From Agapetus fuscipes (taxonomy: Eukaryota > Arthropoda > Insecta > Trichoptera > Glossosomatidae), in assembly GCA_951799405.1 (NCBI GenBank), contig OX637335.1:18108342-18172341 (forward strand): a stretch of DNA of 64,000 nucleotides, in the 5' to 3' direction. The position numbers were made by a program, and so were the translations under genes. How positions within the stretch are numbered: position 1 is the stretch's first letter; each line of letters opens with the position of its first letter. The notes under the pieces are model-generated. The model had not been told where the DNA came from. It ran no database searches and saw only the letters and a list, made by a program, of their open reading frames with translations. Positions 53,746-64,000 of this stretch are shown piece after piece.

Positions 53746-54124
53746 ATAGCTAGGCATATGTCCCTGCTCTTAATCCTGCTAAAAACCAAATTAGCAAATC
53801 GCTCTTTACCAGTTTTTTTTAATGCCGTCACTCACTGGGCAGCGCATGTAGCATGAGCAGAGGAGGAACGTATTTACATTCTGTTTTGCTCACTGCCAAA
53901 CAGGACTAAGTGTAAATCACATAAGAAAAATAATTCCAGAGAAAATTTCAAGAAAATAAAAAAAACAACGTAATAATTTAAGAATCGCTAATGTGTCATA
54001 ATTTTATTGTTTACGCCCAAACAATACACATTTTTTCTTTGATGGCGAACAAGCCAAAATAAAGTTGTCATTTTTGGACACATGTACCTACCTACGCGCA
54101 TAAAATTACAACACATAAGCTGGT

Positions 54125-54268
54125 TTGCTGTGTACCCCAAGTATAAAAATACATTTAAACTTACTTCAATACATCGTTTTGTAAAAAATGTATTGAAACT
54201 AAAATACCCACAGAAGGCGCTGATTTAGTTTCGATGCTTTTTAAATAAAAATGTTTTATACTTGAATG
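54125..54268. mobile_element. MITE-G
   Basis: CCAAGTATAAAAATACATTT to AATGTTTTATACTTG; clear inverted ends. Confidence 0.82.
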
Positions 54269-54529
54269 ACACCTGGTGTTTTTTTTTATGTTGGGGACTT
54301 CCAAAAATAGGGTGACCGCTCAAGGATAGCGCGAAGTGTAAAGAGAAAGTGAAGCACTTGAAGTTTCCGTCTAACGGTAAAACGAAAATAATCATGAACT
54401 CGGTATTATGTTACCGGTTTGCGGTCATCTGTTACTCAACACCGAAAAACAAGGACTAAAGGTCCCACAACAACCAGGTTATTTCTTTTTTATTTATGTG
54501 TTGTAGTATAAAATATTTCGTTTTTTGAT

Positions 54530-54705
54530 GGAGAGATCTCGCGAAAATTGGGATATACAAAGCGAGCGTAAAAGAAGAAAATGCATGAAAAAGGTGATGA
54601 ATATGAATGAATTGAAAGAGGTATGTAAGAATAGGAAGAAATGGAGGCAACTCTGCAGATGCTCTGGCCACCCCTAGTGGAATGGAGACAAAGTTACAGT
54701 TACAG
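54530..54705 (+). mobile_element. LINE-K 3' end
   Basis: Reads ..SREN WDIQSER.., MKKV, KEVCKNRKKWRQLCRCSGHP, then GTTACAGTTACAG tail. Confidence 0.82.
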
Positions 54706-54811
54706 ATCTCGCACAATGAGTTTGAGTCAATAAAGAACACAATCTGCCAGATTTCATATTTTTACCTTAAATTTCACAGGGCTTGCCTTTTAATTGTGAT
54801 AAACGCAACGC

Positions 54812-55125
54812 AAAAACGCAACTAAGCTACACATATAGTGTAACTTCTTGCCGCGTTATCCCCGAAGGGGTCGCATGTGGCGAGTTGAACCTATTTATTT
54901 TTACAGGTAAGGGGGCCGGCCTTACGCCAACCACTTCAGTTGAAGTGGAGGTTTCCCAGCTCTCGAGAGTGCTGGTATTCATTTCTTGTGAAGGCTGAGT
55001 AAAACTTGCCGGTATTTTATTTTGGGGTTTGAAATAAACACCGAAACGGGAAATCATTTCTGACACCCTCGGTGGGATTCGAACCCGAGCTTTCGGCATG
55101 GAATGCAAGCACTCTACCACCTGCA
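54812..55125 (-). mobile_element. SINE-C, nearly full length
   Basis: AACGCAACTAAGCTACACA to CAAGCACTCTACCACCTG; very close to the 30570 copy, only the last ~14 bp of the head missing. Confidence 0.9.
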
Positions 55126-55279
55126 TATATAAAAAAAAAACTCTTTAGTAAATTGCAACGTCACACGTCACTTAAGAGCTCCTTTGTCTTATCTCCAACA
55201 GAGTAATTTTACATGAGCAATATTTGTATCTGTACTGAACCAATGTGTCTATTGTCTAATGAATGCTGGAAATTGATTT

Positions 55280-55392
55280 TGAAAATATTTAAAAACAACT
55301 CTCACATCATCGTGCTTTGTGATTTTTCTTAGTTTAGATTTGATATAAATGCCATATTTGAATCAAATGGTAGATCATTTAATAATATAAAA
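55280..55392 (+). repeat. Rep-D, diverged
   Basis: AACAACTCTCACATCATCG and CAAATGGTAGATCATTT. Confidence 0.65.
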
Positions 55393-55871
55393 ATTACGAT
55401 GTAGAAGAAAATAAAATTAATAAACAAGTGCAGGTCAACCATAGGTTCGTGTGAAATGTAAAAAAATAAAGCTATGCATTTTAATCTTTATTCGTAGGAA
55501 GAACCATTTTTTTCAAGCTTAAAAAATGAACGAAAAAAACTCTTTACCTTTTGCAAGATTTTAAAACGACTCGTTCAATTTTCTTGTGCACCTTTAGTGT
55601 CATCAGGCGCGTTCACATGGCTCAAGTATCGGACCTCCAGGCTGGACAGAGAGTCGCTTCTGATAATCTAGTTTCCCTGCCAGTGCATTTAGAAAGTAGA
55701 CCGAGCCGAGACTAGTCGTCTTACTAGACCAGCGAGTCGGGAATGGAGCGATTGATGGTTTATTAACTTGATGTGAGGCGGGCCTAGGAAAAATACACAT
55801 GCTCGTAAAATGAAACATCTATGCTCAAGCGCTGCGTACGCATTATATACTGGGACAATATTGTCATACCA

Positions 55872-56118
55872 GTCTAATCTAATCTAATCTAAGTTGCAAA
55901 ATACATGTAACATTAGAGATTTTTCACAAAACAGACACGTAAAAGTTCGCGCTAAAACATGCCGCATGTGCTCCTACAATATAAAAACCCGAATCCAAAA
56001 TGGGCATACACCCTTCAACTCCTGCCGACCTTGCCTGAAACAGGGGTGACATTGGCAAGGTGAACCATTTTCTACAACATTGGTGGTCAGCCGCATACCA
56101 ACCTATAAGTCAAGGAAC
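55872..56118 (-). repeat. Rep-A
   Basis: Full length from CTAATCTAATCTAATC to TATAAGTCAAGGAAC. Confidence 0.9.
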
Positions 56119-56384
56119 AAGGAACAGTACATGAGATTTTATCAGAAGCGCTCTTTACAGGGTTGAAAATTACATGAGCCACCAAAAAACTATCACTAAA
56201 GATATATTTCTATACTTGAATAAGTGACATATTAATCTAACATACATAGGTTTCTAAAATAAATGCACCTTTTTCCTATTTTCTACGAGAAAAAAAAAGT
56301 ATGAAAATCCTGTAGTGTAGAACTTCTCCATGAACACTGCCTTATAATTAGTTCACTTGCTATGAAAAGTTACACATATCGTCC

Positions 56385-56545
56385 CCCCGGTGCTTGTTTG
56401 GCTTATCTACCATTTGATTGAAAGATGATCTTAAAATGAATTTAACTTAAAAATCACATTCTACACAATCTGAGCTAATAAAAAATCCTAAACACGATTG
56501 TGTGAGAGTTGTTTTAAATATTTTTTTAATTGTTTTCCATTTTTT
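56385..56545 (-). repeat. Rep-D
   Basis: CGGTGCTTGTTTGGCTTATC to GAGAGTTGTTTTAAATA. Confidence 0.8.
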
Positions 56546-56844
56546 ATAAGACACATTAGTACGGTACACATATAAACATTGCTCGGTGAAATTACTTCTG
56601 TTGGAGATAAGGTGTTTTATTGAATTTTTTAACACGACAAAAACGCACCGTTTTGTGTGTGACACGTCTCAAGAACCCTCTTCATTACAAATGAGATATT
56701 CCATAAAGGTGCACCTTCAATACTCCAATGGGTAACCACATTTAGGAGTATTGAAGATTATGTTCTAACGTTGAACTAACGATTATGTTCGTACGAGGAT
56801 ATCAAAATCATTAGGTACTTTAGAAGAAGTTTTTTAGAGTACAA

Positions 56845-56935
56845 AGTTCCTTCGCTGAAACAGGGGTGCCATAGGCAAAATGAACCATTTTTTTTTACCA
56901 TGGGTGGTCAGCCTCATACCTACCTATTTTAATGT
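56845..56935 (-). repeat. Rep-A head fragment
   Basis: TTCGCTGAAACAGGGGTGCC to GGTGGTCAGCCTCATACC. Confidence 0.75.
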
Positions 56936-57718
56936 TTGAAAATGTAATGATAGCCATAAACATGCGCTACAATTATTTTCACAATTTAAAACGCATTTCA
57001 TTGTTAGTTACACAGAAATATTTCAACGATATAACTCTTAACACGTCTTCAATTTTTTTTGGCAACTTTGGCTACTTCATCTGGCTCTTGCATGGCTACA
57101 TATTTTGAGTGTCGCTGGTTCGATTAAGGTATTTCATTGCACACAGACCAGTACGGGGGCCATAATCTCGACATTGTGTCAGCCTTGGGCGCCATCTTGC
57201 TCTATAGCCACATCAGCAGAGAGCTACTTATTTCGATTTCACAGCAAAATGTGGCACAAAACAATGCAACCATTTTGGGAAAGGCTTTCACTTAAATTGA
57301 CTTGAATGTTTTCATGAATTGTTAAGATAGCCCCATGTAGCTATATTCTGAAGCCATCTGGGATTTTATTTTTTTCGCAGAGACACATTTTTTTTTCAAA
57401 GACCTGTTCTCTCACTTATTAGTACTATGAAATGCTCTCTTACTTCACCCAAAACCCACCTTATATACAAGCGGTGAAGATGAATCTAGAGTTCATTATA
57501 GTGAGTCTGGATTCTCCTCTACACACCAGCAAACCCGCATATGTACTAGAAGACTTCAGACATGTACACACTCGCATTTAATTTTTCTTCCCTTTAAATG
57601 AATTTACCGAAATTAACCCTAGAAGAAAATTTAATAATGAACATAATAATGATAGTAGCACTGCTCTTTAGTCCAGCCTAGCCACGCGGAGGGTGCAATA
57701 CGTGACCAGTCATAATAT
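56936..57718. other. Unassigned
   Basis: The 66-codon frame at 57105 overlaps a GC-richer piece (GGGCGCCATCTTGCTC) but has no family features. Confidence 0.45.
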
Positions 57719-57737
57719 GTAAGTATTCCAATAATAA

Positions 57738-57978
57738 AATATTGGTATGCGGCTGACCACCCATGCTGTAAAAATGGTTCACTTTGCCAATGTCACCCCT
57801 GTTCAGGGAAGGACGGCAAGAGTTGCAGGGTGTATGTCCATTTGAGATTTGTTATTGTTGTGTTGTAGGTTCACATGCGGCATGTGCAAGCGCGTACTTG
57901 TAGGTGTCTGCTTGTGAAAATGCATGTAATGTGAATCTCCAATGTAACGTCATATCTTTGCAACTTAGATTAGATTAG
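57738..57978 (+). repeat. Rep-A between inverted flanks
   Basis: TTGGTATGCGGCTGACCACC to CAACTTAGATTAGATTAG; the 16-bp sequences on each side are inverted copies of each other. Confidence 0.88.
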
Positions 57979-58024
57979 AAATCAAATTTATTGGAATACT
58001 TAACACATTTTTTTTGTTTTTTTT

Positions 58025-58190
58025 TACTGTATTAATGCCACTATAACTGCTACGGTAACTTCATCGCTATTTCGACAGGGGTGACCAAAGCTCCTGCAGA
58101 ATTGCCTCTGCTTCTTTCTACATCTACATTCATCTCTCAAGGCATTCACATCCATCACCTTTTTTCATAAATTTGAATAAATCATTTTAT
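58025..58190 (-). mobile_element. LINE-K 3' fragment
   Basis: GACAGGGGTGACCAAAGCTC and ATCCATCACCTTTTTTCAT. Confidence 0.7.
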
Positions 58191-58284
58191 TGTTTTTCTT
58201 TACTCACTTGCATGAATTGACATAGACTGTGTCGTCATCCGGTTGGATTGCTCGTGAAAAGGCATACAATTACGTTTTGGGTTG

Positions 58285-58430
58285 CTAAGGACGGCAGCCC
58301 TATACAAGACTGGCGTTTGCTCGCCGAGAAAAGAGTTCCGAATTCAAAAATATCCCGTTCGAAGCACTTACCCATAGAGAGGCTTTTAAAATAACTTTTT
58401 CTTGGTCAAACCTTTCTGTATACTTGATCT
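58285..58430. repeat. Rep-J
   Basis: GGACGGCAGCCCTATAC and CGTTTGCTCGCCGAGAAAAG. The ancestral open frame of ~80 codons at 21755 (minus) is not kept here, so it is probably not coding. Confidence 0.7.
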
Positions 58431-58764
58431 TAAAATAATATAAAGGTTTGATTGACTGATGTTAAGCGCGTACACACAAACCAAACTGGTTTTTATTGTG
58501 GTAATTATACCGAAACCAAAATATTGGTGCATTGATACCTCAAAGAATCAGATTAATCCAAAGATAGGAAAGGTCTACCTACATACAGGCCTTTGATAAC
58601 AAAAATCAATTTAGTACAACTGTATATATTTAAAAATAAATGAATTTCTCGTTATATCTTCTTCTTCTTTTGGTGCCACTTCTATCGTAGATCGGCGAAC
58701 ATAATGGCTATATTAATTTAATTTTAAGTTTGTCAATTATTTCCCTTTCCGATTTTTTTGTGTT

Positions 58765-58975
58765 GCTTGACTTAAAGGTTAGTGTGAGTCTTTTTACCCA
58801 TACTGAAAAAAACGGTTCACTTTGCCAATGCCACCTCTGTTTCAGGGAAGGTCGACTTATTTGATTTGAGATTGGGGTTTTATGTTGTAGGTCCACATTC
58901 GGCATGTATAAGAGCGAGCTTGTACGTGTCTGTTTGTATGAATATGTGTATCTTTGCTTCATAGAGTTTAGAGTC
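58765..58975 (+). repeat. Rep-A, diverged
   Basis: TTGCTTGACTTAAAGG, CCTCTGTTTCAGGGAAGG and CACATTCGGCATGTATAAG. Confidence 0.8.
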
Positions 58976-58981
58976 TAGTTA

Positions 58982-59126
58982 AATAAGCCTTACCGACGCT
59001 ATGATCTTGTATTTGAAATAAACACCTAAACGGCAAATCATTTCTGACACCCTTGAAGGGGATCGAACGTTAGCTAGATGTATTTGAAAGCAAGCACTCT
59101 ACCAACTGAGCTATCAACCGGATATG
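58982..59126 (-). mobile_element. SINE-C, head half
   Basis: AAATAAACACCTAAACGG to GAGCTATCAACCGG. Confidence 0.85.
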
Positions 59127-59264
59127 TCTTCAAGAAGCAGGGCCTTTTTAAACATTTCTCTCTTCCCATCCAAATTGCTTATCTTTCATCGTCCTTGAAG
59201 CCATGATTTAGTAATAAAAAATAATGGAACCCAAAACTCTCTCAACATAATATTTACTACACAG

Positions 59265-59362
59265 TCTGACTCAAACACAGCGTTCTTTCTATTATGTATA
59301 CAATCATAAATCTCTCACTAGATTCGCTGTTTTAGTCTGAATACATTTTTTGGTTGAGTTTT
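59265..59362. mobile_element. MITE-G, partial
   Basis: TCTCACTAGATTCGCTG and ATTTTTTGGTTGAGTTTTAC. Confidence 0.7.
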
Positions 59363-59944
59363 ACATTGAGACAGTCGGGATAATGATTTTAAACCGCGTC
59401 CGGCACTAAAAGAAAATAAGTGCCACTCGCATCGACGTCAATAAAAGAAAATATTTAGATGTTTGTTGAAGCTCTTTCTTCTGCCCGCTCATTATATATC
59501 TTGGAATCCCATCTGTAGCGTTTATCTTAAATGAGGCATCGGGGCACTTGCATTAAGGCTCAACGGTACATCGACGATTTTAGTTTTCTCTTTGATACCG
59601 AGATTGAGAGAATGAGAGAACGATCACGCCAAAAAATCCTACTAGATATAAAGGTAGATTTATACTATTCGTCCTATAAGTATCTAAAAAAAAAATCGTT
59701 GGACAGAAGAAATGCAGAACAAGATGAATGAATATTGTTGTAAACCAATCATGGAATTAAAACAAAAATAAGGTCAACATTTGTAACGTTCTGAATTGTC
59801 AAACTACGTTTAAAATTCAAAGGTTTTGTGTATTTTTTTTAAATAAGCTTGAATGGAATCAAATATTTAAGATTCACACTTGAAAGAGACCTAGAAGTAA
59901 TGTTTGATCAGATTGGAAAAAAATGAGAGAATAGAATTAACAGA
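59363..59944. other. Unassigned; charged 66-codon frame at 59531
   Basis: The frame (..DTEIERMRERSRQK..) is rich in charged residues but unrecognised; chance or repeat relic. Confidence 0.4.
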
Positions 59945-60085
59945 ACGAATTCACAATTAGAAAATGTGTGAAGAAGATGATGGATACGAATGCATTGTAA
60001 AAGATATGCAAGGATAGGAAGAAATAGAAGAATCTTTGTAGAAGCTCTGACTACCCTTTATGGAATTGCAACAGATTTACAATTA
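59945..60085 (+). mobile_element. LINE-K 3' fragment, left of tail-to-tail pair
   Basis: GATATGCAAGGATAGGAAG and GTAGAAGCTCTGACTACCC, then ATTTACAATTACC. Confidence 0.75.
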
Positions 60086-60096
60086 CCAACATTCTG

Positions 60097-60212
60097 TAAA
60101 CTGTAACTGTAAGTCTGTCACCATTCCGCTAGGGGTGTCCAGAGCCTCGGCAGAGCTGTCTCCATTTCTTCCTATCCTTACATACCTCTTTCAACATGCT
60201 TTAAAAAGAACT
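60097..60212 (-). mobile_element. LINE-K 3' fragment, right of tail-to-tail pair
   Basis: ACTGTAACTGTAAGTCTGTC tail and AGCCTCGGCAGAGCTGTC. Confidence 0.78.
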
Positions 60213-60711
60213 CTTTTCTCAAAAAAAAAATACTGCCTTCGGATAATAACCTGAGTGAATAGTAGGCAAAAATATTTATTCAAGAAAGTAAAATAACCAA
60301 TTTTAAAGTGCATTGCTTCAAGTTGAAACTGAATACGAAGTATCCGAAAGTACTAGTTAGTGGTGTAAGCCAAGATGGAGAGGAGGGATCCACACACTCG
60401 TGCATTGTACATAATTGGAGCATTGTGTGTGAACCTCTGTGATACTTTTCATTGTGTGGAGCGCTTATTGTTGATGGCAACAATAAAAAATGCGCGCCAT
60501 GGGTGTTGCGGGGCCCATAGACAACTTGCGCTTCAAGACGCGCTTGCACAGGCTCCCAATCTGTTTGATTCGCGATACATTGATCCACACCTTTATGTAA
60601 TAACACATTTACTTTATTTTGCTCACTGCCACTACTAATGCTCCACCGAAGTCCTCTAACGTATGCACACCATAAAATAACCTCTTGTGACTGTTTAGCA
60701 GAGAGAGCTAA
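60213..60711. other. Unassigned, GC-richer at 60360-60600
   Basis: Open on both strands (87 and 108 codons) with no known motif; possibly an old transposon. Confidence 0.35.
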
Positions 60712-60838
60712 TGTACTTCGGTCACGTTATAAAAAATGAGAAATACAGGGTAAGATTAAGGTGAGTAAAACTCAGGGACGCCGAAAGATACCGTGGCTGA
60801 AAAACCTACGTCCTAGTCCCTGTTTTGAGCCGCAGCAT
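60712..60838 (+). mobile_element. LINE-M ORF fragment
   Basis: YFGHVIKNEKYR, then a frame break and GRRKIPWLKNLRP. Confidence 0.7.
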
Positions 60839-60851
60839 TCATAACAACCAT

Positions 60852-61105
60852 AATTCCTTGACTTATAGGTTGGTATGCGGCTGACCACCCATGCTGTAAA
60901 AATGGTTCACTTTGCCAATGTCACCCCTGTTACAGGGAAGGACGGCAAGAGTTGCTGGGTGTATGTCCATTTGAGATTTGGTTTTTATGTTGTAGGCTCA
61001 CATGAGGCATGTGCAAGCGCAAACTTGTACATGTCTGGTTGTGAGAATGCATGTAATGTGAATCTCCAATGTAACATATCTTTGCAACTGATATTAATTA
61101 GATTA
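60852..61105 (+). repeat. Rep-A
   Basis: TTCCTTGACTTATAGGTTGG to TTTGCAACTGATATTAATTA; very close to the 29298 copy. Confidence 0.9.
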
Positions 61106-61276
61106 GATACAATGGTTACAAGGAGAAAAAGAATCACAAGAAAAAATATCACAAAATAACGGTTTAAAATCAGTTCAGATTTTTTCTTCTGTAGCTATGG
61201 GGACTTTCATTTTTTTTCAACCGGGTTGCATCCTGAAAACAATCACCCTTCACTACTGCCGGTAATATTTTAACAG

Positions 61277-61538
61277 ATCAACATTACTTGACTTATAAGT
61301 TGGTATAAGGCTGACCACCCATACTGTAAAAAATGGTTCACTTTTCCAATGTCACCCCTGTGTCAGGGAAGGTCGGCAAAAGTTGTAGGGCTTATGTTGA
61401 TTTGAGGTTTGAATTTTATTTGTAAGTACACATTGAGCATTTGTAAACGCGAACTACACGTGTTTTTGTTTGTGGGTATGCATTTGAGAGCTTTAAATGT
61501 TAATATATCCTTGCAAATTAGATTATAGATTATAGATC
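61277..61538 (+). repeat. Rep-A
   Basis: TTACTTGACTTATAAGTTGG to CAAATTAGATTATAGATTAT. Confidence 0.9.
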
Positions 61539-62454
61539 AGCTTTGTGGACGTGTTCTGAGAGTTTTTTTACGCCACACACTTTGGCAGGCGCTGATAATG
61601 ACGAGTTGAAACGCACACAAATATTCCAGCACATTCGAAATATAAAGTAGGGGGTATCCCACCCCACTTCACTGGCTAAACAAAGGCGGCAGATGAGTGT
61701 GGGCATGTACCAACGATAATCAGCATGCACAGCATCAGCTAAATAAATCTACAGTTTAATTACAAACACTACTTGTTTTGTATCACAACTTTGACACGAT
61801 TTAGAAATATAAAAAATACACGCATCTGCGTTGCGCTCATGCCTCACATAACATTAAATAAACCTGACAGATGGAATGTGGGTGAAACAATAATTGAGAC
61901 CAAAAACACGAAAAACTTAATTGTTTACTTGCAATTATAAAGTGAATGACTTAATAAGGTCTGTTGAACTTGAGAAAAAATACGAGATAAATGATATAAA
62001 AATACTATTGTAGACATTAATTATTGTAGTAAGTACCTACATACATAGGGTTAATGAGAAATTATTATTAAATTAAATAGACTTAAATGCAGTTTGTAAA
62101 TGTTTATGAATCTGTTAGCTTGATGATGACTTGTGGCAATTTCGTTATATATTTTTGCAGTATGATTTTTGGCAGCTTTTTATAACGATGTTACGGGCAT
62201 TCATTCTACAAAAAAATAATAAATTAACCCGGCGTCAAATTCTACCTTATAACATTGTCACGGCGGGCAAACGTCAAAGATCTACGTGAGTATGGTCCCA
62301 CAAAACCAATAAGAAAATATTAGTTTGCATTTCCTCTCCCAACCCTGCAATGTGACAAAACTTTTTTTTATTGATGAAATTTATAAAGTCAATGTTATTC
62401 TCATTTTCCTTGAATTACAAAGATCATTTCGATGTACTGTTCTGTTTTTTTATA
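61539..62454. other. AT-rich, unassigned
   Basis: Nothing recognised. Confidence 0.5.
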
Positions 62455-62545
62455 TACTTACTGATTCTTAAGACAATTTAATTGAAAGGAAATATTTTAA
62501 TCAAATGGTAGATAAGACAAACAAACACTGGGTGGACGATTAACT
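62455..62545 (+). repeat. Rep-D fragment
   Basis: GATTCTTAAGACAATTTAAT and GGTAGATAAGACAAACAAAC. Confidence 0.75.
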
Positions 62546-62904
62546 AAAATCTTGCGATTCGTCTTTATGAGTTATTAAGAATTATCTCTCGATTGACGTA
62601 AAGGAACCATTCCAAGCTCTTAGCAAATAAAGTGACATGAATTTACAGTTTTCCAAGATTTAATAATACATTATGGTGCTTTTGTAAATTATAGATTTGG
62701 AATCTAGGCGCACAATATAACGATAAACTTGAACAATTTTCTTTGTGATCGAGAAATGAGCTCAGCTTCATACCACTTACTGTACTGCCTCCCGTTTCTC
62801 GAATACAAAACGTTAACCAAAAATGTACGGAAACCAAAACAGTTTACAGTGCCCTGGCGCATGTTGCTAAGGCTCAGTCTAGCTAAATGAAAATGTAGGA
62901 CTTG

Positions 62905-63018
62905 TTCATTCAACATAAGCCCTGTGACTCGTACTACCCTTCCCTGAAATAGATTTGACATAGGCAAATTGAATCAATTTTTACAGTAAAGATGGTCAGC
63001 CTCACATCAATTTATAAG
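62905..63018 (-). repeat. Rep-A head half, left arm of inverted pair
   Basis: CATAAGCCCTGTGACTCG to CACATCAATTTATAAGTT. Confidence 0.8.
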
Positions 63019-63019
63019 T

Positions 63020-63300
63020 TATTCCTTGACTTACAGGTTGGAGAAAAGGGAGATTGAGAAGAGGCTGACCACCCATACTGTAAAAAATGGTTCTCTTTGC
63101 CAATGTCACCCCTGTTTCAGGGAAGGTCGGCAAGAGTTGCAGGGCTTATGTTCATTTGAGGTTGGGTTTTTTATATTGTAGGTCCACATGCGGCATGTGT
63201 AAGCGCGAAATTATGCGTGTCTGCTTGTGGGAATGCATTTAATATTAATCTCAAATGATACACATATCTTTGCAGCTTAGATTTAGATTAGATTTAGAAC
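63020..63300 (+). repeat. Rep-A, right arm of inverted pair, with a 22-bp head insertion
   Basis: ATTCCTTGACTTACAGGTTGG, then an extra purine-rich stretch, then GAGGCTGACCACCC; tail CAGCTTAGATTTAGATTAG. Confidence 0.88.
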
Positions 63301-63574
63301 AAAGAAATTAACTAACCACCCCAAAGGCTTCATTATATTTAAATATGGTATCATTCTGTTTTTTGTTCTATGGTTTCCGAGTTTACCAAACGCGTTGCTA
63401 GAAAATCTGGAAAAGGAACTTTTTTATTCCTAAACTTCACAGGAACTACTACGAGAATATTTTACATGTTTCCTTAAAGTTTGATAAAAAAATCGGTTCA
63501 ACCGCTTAGGAGTCTAAATGAAACATACACACATATGTACGTACATTTTATTTGATAGATTTACCTAAATTTGT

Positions 63575-63722
63575 AATGTAAGAGATGGAAATGTATGAAA
63601 AAGGTGATAGATATGTATGAAATTGAAAGAGGTATGCAAGGATAGGAAAATATGGAGGCAAATCTGCAGAAGCTCTGGCCACCCCTACCGAAATGGCGAC
63701 AGAGTTACAGCTACAATTGTAA
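63575..63722 (+). mobile_element. LINE-K 3' fragment
   Basis: GAGGTATGCAAGGATAGG, AGAAGCTCTGGCCACCCC, tail GAGTTACAGCTACA. Confidence 0.8.
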
Positions 63723-64000
63723 AACGGTACGGATGAGTTTAAACGTATAGTTTTATACTTTTGGTACAAGTTACAAGTCATGTTTTTATGTACATACAAG
63801 CCATTGTCATGTGCAGGAATTAAAAGAGCAAATCAATGGTGAGCCATACTGCAATCAATTATAATGAACGCTCGATAGAAGAAATGATGATGGATTCATA
63901 ATTGCAAACAGCTTGGGAACGAAAAAGAGCCAAAGCAGCATTTCAAGAAAAGAGTGATGAGAGAGAATTTGGGCATCCCAAAGACCAGTCTAAAATTTCA

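Noticed and set aside
60280..60638. 87- and 108-codon frames on opposite strands
   Set aside because: Mutually overlapping, no recognisable domain, no splice context; likely chance in a GC-richer patch.

Overview
This is a eukaryotic, AT-rich, repeat-dense stretch of an arthropod (almost certainly insect) genome. The evidence is one recognisable insect gene, insect-type splice signals and many interspersed repeats: non-LTR retrotransposons, tRNA-derived SINEs, MITEs and Penelope-like fragments with hammerhead-like motifs. No bacterial genes, operons, CRISPR arrays or genuine tRNA/rRNA genes are visible. I cannot name the species.

The only host gene I can support is on the minus strand: a zona pellucida (ZP) domain cuticle/apical-matrix membrane protein of the dusky / miniature / dusky-like group, most like dusky-like (dyl). 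Its large last coding exon is at 22563-24323. I propose that the start codon and signal peptide lie in a small exon at 41802-41885, with matching phase, a GTATGT donor and good acceptors, giving a 603-residue protein split by a ~17.5 kb intron. A CpG-rich tract at about 42030-42235 is a candidate promoter or 5' leader.

Everything else is mobile DNA or unassigned AT-rich sequence. Families used below: LINE-1 (non-LTR retrotransposon whose 3' UTR contains Rep-A and ends in GATTA-type tails; best copy 28074-29554). Rep-A (~250 bp, more than 40 copies; starts near CCTTGACTTATAGG, ends in TTAGATTA/TTATAGATTA tails; orientation given in the LINE-1 sense). SINE-B (~285 bp, tRNA-derived head, ends in CACCAAATAAATCA). 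SINE-C (~310 bp, second tRNA-derived family). LINE-K (second LINE, 3' ends with TTACAG-type tails). LINE-M (third LINE, fragments only). PLE-L (Penelope-like fragments with hammerhead-like motifs). FB-F (foldback element made of degenerate ~15-bp units). MITE-E, MITE-G and MITE-I (terminal-inverted-repeat elements). Rep-D and Rep-J (unclassified interspersed repeats).

Layout: 0-22 kb is downstream of the gene and dominated by Rep-A, SINE-B, an FB-F element and two tandem arrays of MITE-G; 22.5-24.3 kb is the main dyl exon; 24.3-41.8 kb is the proposed intron, containing LINE-1 copies, nested SINEs, a sense-oriented hammerhead-like motif and a hAT-like element; 41.8-42.3 kb is the proposed 5' exon and promoter; 42.3-64 kb is repeats and unassigned sequence upstream. 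Target-site duplications visible at several places (28068/29555, 26413/26812, 46106/46196, 36128/36284, 39046/39666) let insertions and their order be read directly.
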